From UBA6985 sp946536225 (GTDB taxonomy: Bacteria; Bacillota_I; Bacilli_A; RF39; UBA660): a DNA stretch of 64,000 nt. The notes below the pieces were generated by a model. It saw nothing but the letters and a program-made list of their open reading frames with translations, had not been told where the DNA came from and searched no databases. Where the stretch lies: the NCBI GenBank assembly GCA_946536225.1, contig CAMNEE010000003.1:62001-126000 (forward strand), given 5' to 3'. This document shows positions 26,537-32,655 of this stretch, piece by piece. Each line of letters begins with the position of its first letter. Position 1 is the stretch's first letter. The translations under genes and the position numbers were made by a program.

Positions 26537-27055
26537 TTAATATCCAATAATTAATAATCCTTTAAAAGGAATTGTAATATTACTACATGTATAAAATGAA
26601 TCAAACCATTTTTTTACCGTTTTAAAATCGTCCGAATTTCTATAATTATTTCTAACAGCAATAATTAAATATTGTGCTTCATCAATCATACACGCTTCAA
26701 AGAAATCTTTGATAACTTGATTATTACAAACAGCTCTTCCTGCTTCTACTTCAATGATTATTCCCTCATTTGATTCATATGCATCTACATCAAACCATTT
26801 TTCAGGTTTTCCATTTTCTCCATATAAAACAGGAATTGGAATTTTATGTTTTTTATCAATTTCTACCTCATAACCAATTTCACTTAAGTCAGCACTAAGT
26901 ATTTTTAAAACGTCATTGCTTTCAAGTCCTTTATCTCTATCAATTTGTGAGGTAATTAATTCTTCATTTTTCTCAAAAATATTAATTGTTTCTAACAATT
27001 TATTATTAACCGTTTTGTTATTAGGATAATACACCCATCTTATATTACTCACCAA
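26537..27055 (-). CDS. Restriction-endonuclease-like protein (PD-(D/E)XK variant)
   Basis: 172-residue protein, first gene of the restriction operon. FDVDAYESNEGIIIEVEAGRA (about 89-108) has the shape of a restriction-fold core: Asp on one strand, then an E-x-E in place of E-x-K. NNQVIKDFFEAC and AVRNNY segments complete a pattern I know from hypothetical proteins beside restriction genes. The missing Lys makes its chemistry uncertain. The start is TTG at 27055 or GTG at 27052; GGAAG lies six or nine bases upstream. It may be a second nuclease, a Vsr-like nicking partner or a non-catalytic binder. Confidence 0.55.
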   Translation of the reverse strand: MVSNIRWVYYPNNKTVNNKLLETINIFEKNEELITSQIDRDKGLESNDVLKILSADLSEIGYEVEIDKKHKIPIPVLYGENGKPEKWFDVDAYESNEGIIIEVEAGRAVCNNQVIKDFFEACMIDEAQYLIIAVRNNYRNSDDFKTVKKWFDSFYTCSNITIPFKGLLIIGY

Positions 27056-27178
27056 GAATCACTTCCTTTAACAATTATATCATATAATTAATCAACAATT
27101 GTATATTAGAGCAAGTATAATTAATATAAATAGCATAACCTAAAGTTATAATAAAATAAGATTATTATAAATTAAAAG

Positions 27179-27222
27179 GTACGGAAAAAGTACGCAAAAA
27201 GTACGCAAAAAGTACGGAAAAG
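27179..27222 (+). repeat. Four tandem 11-base iterons
   Basis: Units gtacggaaaaa, gtacgcaaaaa, gtacgcaaaaa, gtacggaaaag in direct succession (27179, 27190, 27201, 27212). The 11-base period puts each GTACG on the same face of the helix, the usual layout of initiator-binding iterons. This suggests a replication or transfer origin. Confidence 0.85.
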
Positions 27223-27497
27223 GACAATTGAAAGGACACCCACCATCGTGTTAAAATGGTATCATATGAAATTAAACTAAAAAGTTTCATAAAATACATA
27301 AAACGACAGTTTTCGACAAAAAAGTACAAAGTCCGATAAAATAAGGCTTTAAGTGACAAAAAAGAACGAAAAAAACACAAAAAAAGAAGAAAAAAAACAC
27401 AAAAAAAACACGAAAAAAGCAGGAAAAATACCAGAAAAAATAACCTTCCATATAAAAAATCAATATGGTAAAATATATACAATAAGAAAAAATATCG

Positions 27498-27527
27498 GAG
27501 AAGATGAATTACATCTTCTTTTTTTGT
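27498..27527 (+). terminator. Terminator hairpin
   Basis: GAAGATG/CATCTTC stem around a five-base loop, then TTTTTTTG. It would end any plus-strand transcript from the A-rich tract. Confidence 0.75.
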
Positions 27528-27616
27528 TGTCCCAAAGATTTGGAGGTATAAAAAATGAAAGAAATAAAGAATCCCATATAGTTAACACTATAAAATAACA
27601 ATATTACAATAAATAC

Positions 27617-27793
27617 GATTAATTGCTGAACACAATTAATCCCCAATTTTGCAAGTGCAAAATAAGTTTGATATCACGAGAAAGTCTTATTTATAAGGCT
27701 TTTTTTGTTGTGGTGATATCAATATCTTATGCTCTTACATAATTAGTTATTAATAATAGCTAATTAGTGTGATAGATAATCCCATACGTGGGA
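27617..27793. repeat. Cluster of five palindromes
   Basis: In order: GATTAATTG/CAATTAATC (27617-27641); ATTTTGC/GCAAAAT (27646-27663); TTGATATCAC/GTGATATCAA (27668-27677, 27713-27722), which encloses a small terminator with TTTTTTT; AATTAGTTATTA/TAATAGCTAATT (27741-27765); ATCCCA/TGGGAT with a TACG loop (about 27778-27793). Such density is typical of single-strand origins, transfer origins or replication-control RNAs. Confidence 0.7.
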
Positions 27794-27813
27794 TATAGAA
27801 AGGAGGTGATTTT

Positions 27814-28134
27814 ATGAATAAAAGAAGAACTCATGTATCAATTGCTTTTGATATTGATGATCAAATTCAAGACTATTCTAATTTAAAGAAAATCAGTTAT
27901 TCTGAAGCAATTAGTCAATTAGTATCACTAGGTTTAAATAATATGAATCTAGTTAAAGAAGTTGATAGGACTAATTCTCTACTAGATAGAATTTATTCTA
28001 AGAGCTGTTATATTGTTGCCCTACTTGAACAAATCTATTCAGATTTTGAATGGGACAAAATAACTAATCCAAAAGAAAGTAAAGCTTTAAATAAATTCAA
28101 ATCTAAATTAAGCAAATACAAATTAGATGATTAA
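27814..28134 (+). CDS. Small RHH-like DNA-binding protein
   Basis: 106 residues. The N terminus (RRTHVSIAFDIDDQIQDYSNLKKISYSEAISQLVSLGL) has the strand-helix-helix pattern of ribbon-helix-helix proteins; the rest is helical and basic. It has a very strong ribosome site (AAAGGAGGTGATTTT). It starts directly after the palindrome cluster and precedes a second RHH-type gene by 12 bases. Proteins like this act as copy-control, partition or mobilisation accessory factors (CopG, MobC). The adjacent palindromes are likely targets. Exact role unknown. Confidence 0.6.
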   Translation: MNKRRTHVSIAFDIDDQIQDYSNLKKISYSEAISQLVSLGLNNMNLVKEVDRTNSLLDRIYSKSCYIVALLEQIYSDFEWDKITNPKESKALNKFKSKLSKYKLDD

Positions 28135-28146
28135 GGAGGTGATAAA

Positions 28147-28380
28147 ATGCACAAATATCTAATTAGAATTAGAAAAGAAGTATTTGATTTATTAAAAGTA
28201 GAAGCTAAAGCAAGAGGAATAAGTATTAATGATTTTATGACTTATTGTATTGAAGTCGCTTTAGCTGAATACATGAATGAATCAGCTGAAGCTTTTAAAG
28301 ATTCAGTAAAAGACAAAGCTATTCAAAGAGAAAGGAAAAGATTACAAAGTGAGCAAGAGCCATGGAAAAATGTATTATGA
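28147..28380 (+). CDS. Second small RHH-like protein
   Basis: 77 residues, MHKYLIRIRKEVFDLLKVEAKARGISINDFMTYCIEVAL. A short strand followed by two helices with the G-I-S-I-N-D-F turn is the typical Arc/CopG fold. The charged C-terminal tail (KDKAIQRERKRLQSEQEPWK) may bind DNA or a partner. AAGGAGGTG precedes the ATG. Its 3' end overlaps the next frame by about 30 bases. It belongs to the plus-strand maintenance module of the element. Confidence 0.65.
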   Translation: MHKYLIRIRKEVFDLLKVEAKARGISINDFMTYCIEVALAEYMNESAEAFKDSVKDKAIQRERKRLQSEQEPWKNVL

Positions 28381-28618
28381 CTTATTGAATGATAATTTGA
28401 GTAAGAGCACAATCGTGCTCTTCACTCTCCTATTATCTAATTCAAATCAAAAAGGATATGCATTTGGATCAAATAAGTATTATGCAGAAAAATTAAAATG
28501 TACTACAAGAACTATATCTTCTTTATTAAGAACTTTAGTAAATAAGAATTACATAATTATAGAACATCCTAGAAGTTTTAAAAGGAAGATATATATTAGA
28601 AATAAATTTCCTACTTGA
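28349..28618 (+). CDS. Winged-helix protein resembling a replication-initiator N domain
   Basis: 89 residues with a helix-turn-helix: STIVLFTLLLSNSNQKGYAFGSNKYYAEKLKCTTRTISSLLRTLVNKNYI. This is close in style to the N-terminal winged helix of plasmid initiators. No C-terminal initiator domain follows, so it is either a truncated initiator or a stand-alone regulator. The start is uncertain: GTG at 28349 with AGGAAAAG upstream, or ATG at 28370 (MYYDLLN). Just after the stop the motif CTA(C)CTTGATAGAA occurs twice (28610-28650). The 113-base gap to the next gene holds nothing else I can assign. Confidence 0.5.
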   Translation: MSKSHGKMYYDLLNDNLSKSTIVLFTLLLSNSNQKGYAFGSNKYYAEKLKCTTRTISSLLRTLVNKNYIIIEHPRSFKRKIYIRNKFPT

Positions 28619-28731
28619 TAGAAATAATATTCTACCTTGATAGAACATTTTATCTAACATAATAAATAAAGATAATATATAAATATAATAGTTACACAAA
28701 GGCCTTAGTAAAAGGTAAAGGAGGTTTCGGT

Positions 28732-29157
28732 ATGAAAGATTTAGTAGACTATATAAAATATCATGGATATATTACAAGTATTAGAGACAATGTAGATAAA
28801 GACTATATCTGGTTTGATATATGTCAAAAAGAGACATATAAAGATAAAGACAATATGGATAGGACTAACCTATCCTTTTTTAGTGCAAGAATGTACAAAG
28901 AATATATATACAAAATTGAACTAAGAGTTGGTAAAAACATTTATGTAGAAGGTATCCCAAAGGGATACATAGACAAAAATGGTCATAGACAAAACTATAT
29001 ACATGTATTAAGAATAAACAATTTAGAAGTTAATAAAGAACCACCACTCTATGGTGATGGATATTGGAATGGTAAAAAAATAGAATCAGCAAAAGCAACA
29101 CCAGAAGAACAAGCTGAGATGCAAAGAATGATAGATGAAATAACAGGAGGCAAATAA
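28732..29157 (+). CDS. SSB-like OB-fold protein
   Basis: 141 residues with features of a single-stranded-DNA-binding OB fold. It has an early strand pair (YITSIRDNVDKDYIWFDI), then SFFSARMYKEYIYKIELRVGKNIYVEG, then RQNYIHVLRIN. The acidic C terminus (TPEEQAEMQRMIDEITGG) lacks the classical SSB tail. AAAGGAGG precedes the ATG. It is followed by the excisionase-like gene after one base. Element-encoded SSB-like proteins usually serve replication or transfer. Assignment by pattern only. Confidence 0.55.
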   Translation: MKDLVDYIKYHGYITSIRDNVDKDYIWFDICQKETYKDKDNMDRTNLSFFSARMYKEYIYKIELRVGKNIYVEGIPKGYIDKNGHRQNYIHVLRINNLEVNKEPPLYGDGYWNGKKIESAKATPEEQAEMQRMIDEITGGK

Positions 29158-29158
29158 T

Positions 29159-29395
29159 ATGAGTGCAAAAGAAACATTAAAGTTAATATCAAAACAATGG
29201 TGTTCTATAACAGATCTAATGAAATTATTAAATTGTGGTAGAAATAAAGCACTTGAGGTTAAAAAAGATATTAAAGATAAGTTAATAAAAGATGGATATT
29301 ATATTCCAGGTAATAACTTACCTATGCAAGCTGTTGTAGATATATTAAAAATAGATATAGATAAACTCGAAAGAATAATTAATCTATCTAAATAA
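29159..29395 (+). CDS. DUF3173/excisionase-like small protein
   Basis: 78 residues. SITDLMKLLNCGRNKALEVKKDIKDKLIKDGYYIPGNNLPMQAVVDILKID looks like a winged-helix protein of the DUF3173 or excisionase type found next to Tn916-family integrases. It starts one base after the SSB-like gene. A non-coding RNA gene and about 500 bases separate it from the integrase. Expected role: directionality of excision, or regulation. Confidence 0.6.
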   Translation: MSAKETLKLISKQWCSITDLMKLLNCGRNKALEVKKDIKDKLIKDGYYIPGNNLPMQAVVDILKIDIDKLERIINLSK

Positions 29396-29398
29396 TAT

Positions 29399-29427
29399 TT
29401 GATTAATCATATTAAGTATGCTATATT
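29399..29427 (+). promoter_or_regulatory. Promoter of the four-hairpin RNA
   Basis: -35 TTGATT (29399-29404), 17-base spacer, -10 TATATT (29422-29427). The predicted start, about 7 bases further on, falls at the first base of the first hairpin. Confidence 0.7.
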
Positions 29428-29434
29428 ACTCATA

Positions 29435-29577
29435 CGAAACAAAAGCGCTGACTTTACAGCAAGGTTGTTTCTATATATCTGAGATGCAGTCATCAAGGAT
29501 ATATATGTGCCTGAGATGGAATCGTCAAGGACACAACAAGCACTCAAGTTGGCTTTCCGACAAGGGTGCTTTTTTTA
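29435..29577 (+). ncRNA. Candidate structured RNA of four tandem hairpins
   Basis: About 140 nt with its own promoter and terminator and no credible reading frame. Each hairpin has an outer stem, a small purine-rich internal loop, an inner four-base stem and a loop. H1: 29436-29442/29465-29471 outer, GCTG/CAGC inner. H2: TATATATC/GATATATA outer, TGA/AAG internal loop, GATG/CATC inner. H3: TGTG/CACA outer with a C-G pair, again TGA/AAG, GATG/CGTC inner. H4: AGCACTC/GGGTGCT outer, AAG/CAA loop, TTGG/CCGA inner, then TTTTTTT as terminator. H2 and H3 share CTGAGATG and TCAAGGA. I do not recognise the class. Confidence 0.75.
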
Positions 29578-29652
29578 CTTATACGATTATTTTATAGAGT
29601 ATTTAATCGTAAAAGGAAATTTTTATATAAAAAATATCATTTTATAATTCTT

Positions 29653-29684
29653 CGGCAAATCTAGGATGAATCCTATTTTTGCCG
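29653..29684. repeat. Long imperfect palindrome
   Basis: CGGCAAA/TTTGCCG outer arms (29653-29659, 29678-29684) and TAGGAT/ATCCTA inner arms (29662-29667, 29670-29675), with two mismatches. It could be a protein-binding cruciform or a terminator on either strand. Confidence 0.7.
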
Positions 29685-29786
29685 TAAACAAATGTATATT
29701 AAACAAACAAAAATCAGAAATAAATTATCAATTTTTTCCAAACACACTGATAATTTTTAATTTTTCAGTTCAAAAGGAAAAACATT

Positions 29787-29820
29787 AACCAGATATGGAA
29801 AAACCATAGCTGGTTTTATT
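29787..29820 (+). terminator. Terminator-like hairpin before the integrase
   Basis: AACCAGATATGG/CCATAGCTGGTT (29787-29798, 29804-29815) with one mismatch, then TTTTATT. It probably insulates the integrase from upstream transcription. Confidence 0.65.
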
Positions 29821-29842
29821 GTGCAGAAAAATATAAAAATAC

Positions 29843-29884
29843 ATGCTATACTAGTAGTGTCACAGGTAAACGAACGTATAGCAT
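29843..29884 (+). promoter_or_regulatory. Inverted repeat flanking the integrase leader
   Basis: ATGCTATAC (29843-29851) and GTATAGCAT (29876-29884), nine bases perfect, 24 bases apart. The left arm overlaps a TATACT -10 candidate; the right arm ends six bases before GGAGG. It could be an operator or an RNA hairpin controlling translation. Confidence 0.5.
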
Positions 29885-29900
29885 AATAAGGAGGTATAAA

Positions 29901-31007
29901 ATGGCTGTACGACAATTACCAAAAGAAAAAGCTACCAAAGATGGTAGACGTTGGGTTTTCTATGACAAAATAAAAGTTAATGGATTAACTAAGACTTATA
30001 TGTCTAAATGTTACATAACTAGAAGTGAAGCACTAAGAGCTGAAAGAGATTTTCTTGTAGGATATGAAACTAAAGCGATAAATGTTACTAATATGACATT
30101 TAAACAACTTTATGAAGAGTTTTATGATTATAAAAGAGATAAAGTTAAAGCTACTACTCTACGCTCTTATAGAAGAAATATAAAACAATTAAGTGAATTC
30201 TATGAATTAAAGATTAAAGATATAACACTTGATCATTATATTCAATGGAGAAAAAGAATTGGTGCATTAGATCAAAGAGATAAAACTAAGAATGGTTATT
30301 ATAAATTATTAAAGACTATTCTTAACTATGGTACTAAATGGCATGATTTTAACTTCACTTCTATTTATAACAAGATGGAAAAATTTAATAATCCTAATAG
30401 ACCACCAGAAGAAATGAAATTCTATACTTGGGAAGAGTTTAAACAATTTATATCAGTTATAGATGATATTAAATGGAAGACTCTATTTGAAGTATTATTC
30501 TTTTGTGGACTTCGTAGAGGTGAATTAAGAGGCCTTAGCTGGGATAATATAGATTTCTTTAATAAAGAGTTATCTATAGTTAAAAATGTTGTTCAAGAAG
30601 GAGATTCAAGACAATATATAATAACTACTCCTAAAACAAGAACTAGTGTTAGAACATTACCAGTTACAGAGAAAGTAATGAATGATCTTCATGAGTTATA
30701 TTTACAAGAGAAGAAACAATATGGATTCAATGATAAGTGGTTTGTTTTTGGAGATAAAGAACCCCTATCCGCTCATGTACTTAGACATACAAAAAACAAG
30801 TATACTCAACTTGCTGGTGTTAAACAAATAAGAATCCATGACTTTAGACATAGCTGTGCATCAGTATTAATTAACAATGGTGCTAACATAATGGTCGTAG
30901 CAAAATTCTTAGGTCATGCTAAGATAGATGAAACCCTAAATACATATTCTCATTTATTTAAAAATAAGATGGATGAAGTAGTAAAAACAATGAATAATTT
31001 AGAGTAA
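29901..31007 (+). CDS. int: Tyrosine recombinase, Tn916-type integrase
   Basis: 368-residue site-specific integrase. The N-terminal three-stranded arm-binding domain (about 1-55) is GRRWVFYDKIKVNGLTKTYMSKCYITRSEALRAE. The SAM-like core-binding domain is at about 62-160 (TFKQLYEEFYDYKRDKVKATTLRSYRR). The catalytic domain shows Arg in CGLRRGELRGL, HDFRHS (H-x-x-R), LGHAK and the nucleophile Tyr in TYSHLF near residue 355. All five expected catalytic positions appear intact. GGAGG precedes the ATG. It is the last gene of the element, 130 bases from the right core; the 24-base direct repeats it could bind lie 35 bases downstream. Confidence 0.95.
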   Translation: MAVRQLPKEKATKDGRRWVFYDKIKVNGLTKTYMSKCYITRSEALRAERDFLVGYETKAINVTNMTFKQLYEEFYDYKRDKVKATTLRSYRRNIKQLSEFYELKIKDITLDHYIQWRKRIGALDQRDKTKNGYYKLLKTILNYGTKWHDFNFTSIYNKMEKFNNPNRPPEEMKFYTWEEFKQFISVIDDIKWKTLFEVLFFCGLRRGELRGLSWDNIDFFNKELSIVKNVVQEGDSRQYIITTPKTRTSVRTLPVTEKVMNDLHELYLQEKKQYGFNDKWFVFGDKEPLSAHVLRHTKNKYTQLAGVKQIRIHDFRHSCASVLINNGANIMVVAKFLGHAKIDETLNTYSHLFKNKMDEVVKTMNNLE

Positions 31008-31041
31008 AAAAATACTCTACATACCCTTTACCTATACCAGT

Positions 31042-31065
31042 AGTATAGATAAAAGTATAGATAAA
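31042..31065 (+). repeat. Right copy of the 24-base direct repeat
   Basis: AGTATAGATAAA twice in tandem; matches 10960-10983 with one mismatch in the same orientation. It lies about 72 bases inside the right core. Probable integrase arm sites. Confidence 0.75.
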
Positions 31066-31128
31066 CCCAGTTTTAAGTCAATCAAAAAATACCGAAAGTA
31101 CGGTATTTCCTGGGTTTATCAAATTTTT
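31060..31128 (+). terminator. Large terminator downstream of the integrase
   Basis: Outer stem GATAAACCCAG/CTGGGTTTATC (11 bases) enclosing a second hairpin AATACCG/CGGTATT, followed by TTTTTTT. It overlaps the right direct repeat. Confidence 0.8.
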
Positions 31129-31136
31129 TTAATCGA

Positions 31137-31156
31137 TTTCGCTCTCTCCAGGGGGA
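31137..31156 (+). mobile_element. Candidate attR core
   Basis: 18 of 20 bases match 10834-10853. It forms the left arm and loop of the host terminator completed by 31157-31163. Confidence 0.6.
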
Positions 31157-31172
31157 AGAGAGCATATTTTTT
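31141..31172 (+). terminator. Host terminator used as the insertion site
   Basis: GCTCTCT/AGAGAGC (31141-31147, 31157-31163) with a CAGGGGG-rich loop, then ATATTTTTT. Joining 10834-10853 to 31157 onward would rebuild the same hairpin. Confidence 0.7.
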
Positions 31173-31178
31173 AACTAA

Positions 31179-31202
31179 AAAAGAGCAATTATTTGCTCTT
31201 TT
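31179..31202 (-). terminator. Terminator of the ABC permease gene
   Basis: AAAGAGCAA/TTGCTCTTT stem with TTTTTT on the minus strand, next to the stop at 31201. Confidence 0.8.
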
Positions 31203-32655
31203 ATTGATTCTTAACATCTATATGTTTAAATGTAATAAGTATACCTGCAGTAAATAGCACTATATATATAATATCTGCTATCAATGAATTAGTAAATGTT
31301 AATTGTTTAAATGCCGATTTACCACCAAACATAAATTCACTTAAATTCCATGTATAAAAAGGTAGATATACTAAAAACTCAAACTTATTTATAAGCATAT
31401 CTAAAAAAGGTGGAACTACTATTAACATAAAACTTGCTACTGCTGATAAAGCAGTATTTCTAGTTAATACAGACACAAATAATATGATTAAAGTAAATAT
31501 AATAAAATATGGAATATTATATAGGAAATATAATCCTAATAACTGAAAACCATTTAAAGCAAGTACTTTACCCAAACTATAATCATATACAAGTGCTAAA
31601 CCACCAATATCAAATGTTTTAATAAATAATAAACCACATATAATATTAACTATTTCAAAATATACTATAAATAATAAAGTTGATATTAAACATGTTATTA
31701 CTTTAGCAAGTGCAATCTTATTTCTAGAGAATGGTTTTATTAATAATTGTTTAATTGTACCTTTATCAAATTCATCACTAAAAATACCACATGCAATAAC
31801 AACTACTCCAAATATAATAAATATAGAAAATTCAGATAAAGGATATGCAATATACTCAGCAGAATTTGCAAACTCGCTTTCAACATCTTCTAACATATCA
31901 TGTTCCATTTTATATTCAGTTAACTTAATATTCATTTTTAATTCTTCATATTCTTCTTTTTTATCTTTATCTGAATTTTCATATTGATCTCTTAACTTAA
32001 TATAATTTGGATAACTTTCTAAATATTGATTAAGAGTATTAGAACCTAATTTAAAGTTATAAGGTATATTATGCTTTATTCTATATTCTAAAGTCTTTTT
32101 ATATACATTAAAGTATTCATCACATGAGTTTTTATTAATTTCTGAACATACCGTTTCTTTATTTAAATTATTTAAGTCATTCTTAACTTCCTCAATTGGA
32201 ACAAAACTATCAAGTTTTTTTAGTGCTTCATTAAACTTATTGTTATAATCTTCAACTGACTCATATCCTAAATCAGTATAATCATAATATTTTTCATTAA
32301 CATAATTTTTAACTAAATAAAAAGAATAAATATTATTTCTAATATAGTTAAATTCAGCAGAAAGAACATTAAAGTTTTTACTCTTAGCTAACTTTAGTGT
32401 ATCAAGATTTGCAAGTGCTTCTATATATAATTCTTTTTCTTCATCCGTTAATGCACTAATATTTTTTTTATAATTAGAAACTTCTATTTCAGCTTCAGTA
32501 ATTTGATTATCAATAGTACCTTTATTAATTAAATCTATTTCTTTTTTTCCTAAGAATCCCATCAAGATTAAAAACGCTGTAACTATAAATAAGAATATAT
32601 AAATAGCTTTCTTATGAAATACTTTATATAATTCATTTCTAATTAAATTACTCAA
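31201..32655 (-). CDS. ABC-2 type exporter permease
   Basis: About 485-residue membrane subunit of an ABC exporter. An N-terminal helix (about 22-40 from the start) is followed by a long extracytoplasmic, coiled-coil-like segment of about 200 residues rich in Lys, Glu and Asn. Five to six helices close the protein, including FSIFIIFGVVVIACGIFSDEFDKGTIKQLLIKPFSR, the ABC-2 hallmark. I start at TTG (32655), eight bases after the GGAGG inside the end of the ATPase gene; the ATG at 32694 has no ribosome site. It overlaps the ATPase by eight bases. Likely substrates are antimicrobial peptides or lipids; unproven. Confidence 0.8.
   Translation of the reverse strand: MSNLIRNELYKVFHKKAIYIFLFIVTAFLILMGFLGKKEIDLINKGTIDNQITEAEIEVSNYKKNISALTDEEKELYIEALANLDTLKLAKSKNFNVLSAEFNYIRNNIYSFYLVKNYVNEKYYDYTDLGYESVEDYNNKFNEALKKLDSFVPIEEVKNDLNNLNKETVCSEINKNSCDEYFNVYKKTLEYRIKHNIPYNFKLGSNTLNQYLESYPNYIKLRDQYENSDKDKKEEYEELKMNIKLTEYKMEHDMLEDVESEFANSAEYIAYPLSEFSIFIIFGVVVIACGIFSDEFDKGTIKQLLIKPFSRNKIALAKVITCLISTLLFIVYFEIVNIICGLLFIKTFDIGGLALVYDYSLGKVLALNGFQLLGLYFLYNIPYFIIFTLIILFVSVLTRNTALSAVASFMLIVVPPFLDMLINKFEFLVYLPFYTWNLSEFMFGGKSAFKQLTFTNSLIADIIYIVLFTAGILITFKHIDVKNQ

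Larger units (their letters stand above)
27056..27813. other. Long non-coding region: iterons, hairpins and operon promoters
   Basis: 758 bases without a convincing gene, between the minus-strand restriction operon and the plus-strand small genes. A TATAAT-like box (about 27075-27080, minus) may serve the restriction operon. Then come four 11-base iterons (27179-27222), an A-rich Lys-codon-like tract (27353-27430), a terminator (about 27499-27525) and a run of five palindromes (27617-27793). An 81-codon frame at 27353-27598 is an artefact of the A-rich tract and crosses the terminator. A GGAGG-preceded mini frame (about 27555-27581, MKEIKNPI) could be a leader peptide. Confidence 0.6.
29396..29900 (+). 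other. 505-base non-coding region between excisionase-like gene and integrase
   Basis: Holds a promoter (29399-29427), a four-hairpin RNA (29435-29577), a long palindrome (29653-29684), a terminator-like hairpin (29787-29815) and a nine-base inverted repeat around the integrase leader (29843-29884). Confidence 0.75.
10854..31156. mobile_element. About 20.3 kb integrative element carrying a MORC/Z1 restriction system
   Basis: Bounded by near-identical 20-base cores (10834-10853, 31137-31156), with 24-base direct repeats just inside each end. A tyrosine recombinase sits next to the right end, as in Tn916-type elements. Cargo is almost all minus strand (restriction, MazG/Schlafen, HEPN-like genes). 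The plus-strand right part holds small DNA-binding proteins, an SSB-like protein, an excisionase-like protein, a structured RNA and the integrase. No relaxase, coupling protein or type IV secretion genes are present, so any transfer would depend on a helper. Flanking genes on both sides are ordinary chromosomal ones. Confidence 0.75.

Noticed and set aside
27179..27222. CRISPR array
   Set aside because: The repeats are 11 bases, directly abutting, with no spacers and no cas genes nearby; they are iterons.
27353..27598. 81-codon Lys-rich reading frame on the plus strand
   Set aside because: It is made of an A-rich tract, lacks a ribosome site and runs through a strong terminator hairpin at about 27499.
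29435..29577. tRNA cluster or T-box leader
   Set aside because: No cloverleaf, CCA end, T-box AGGGTGG motif or downstream aminoacyl-tRNA gene; it ends in its own terminator.
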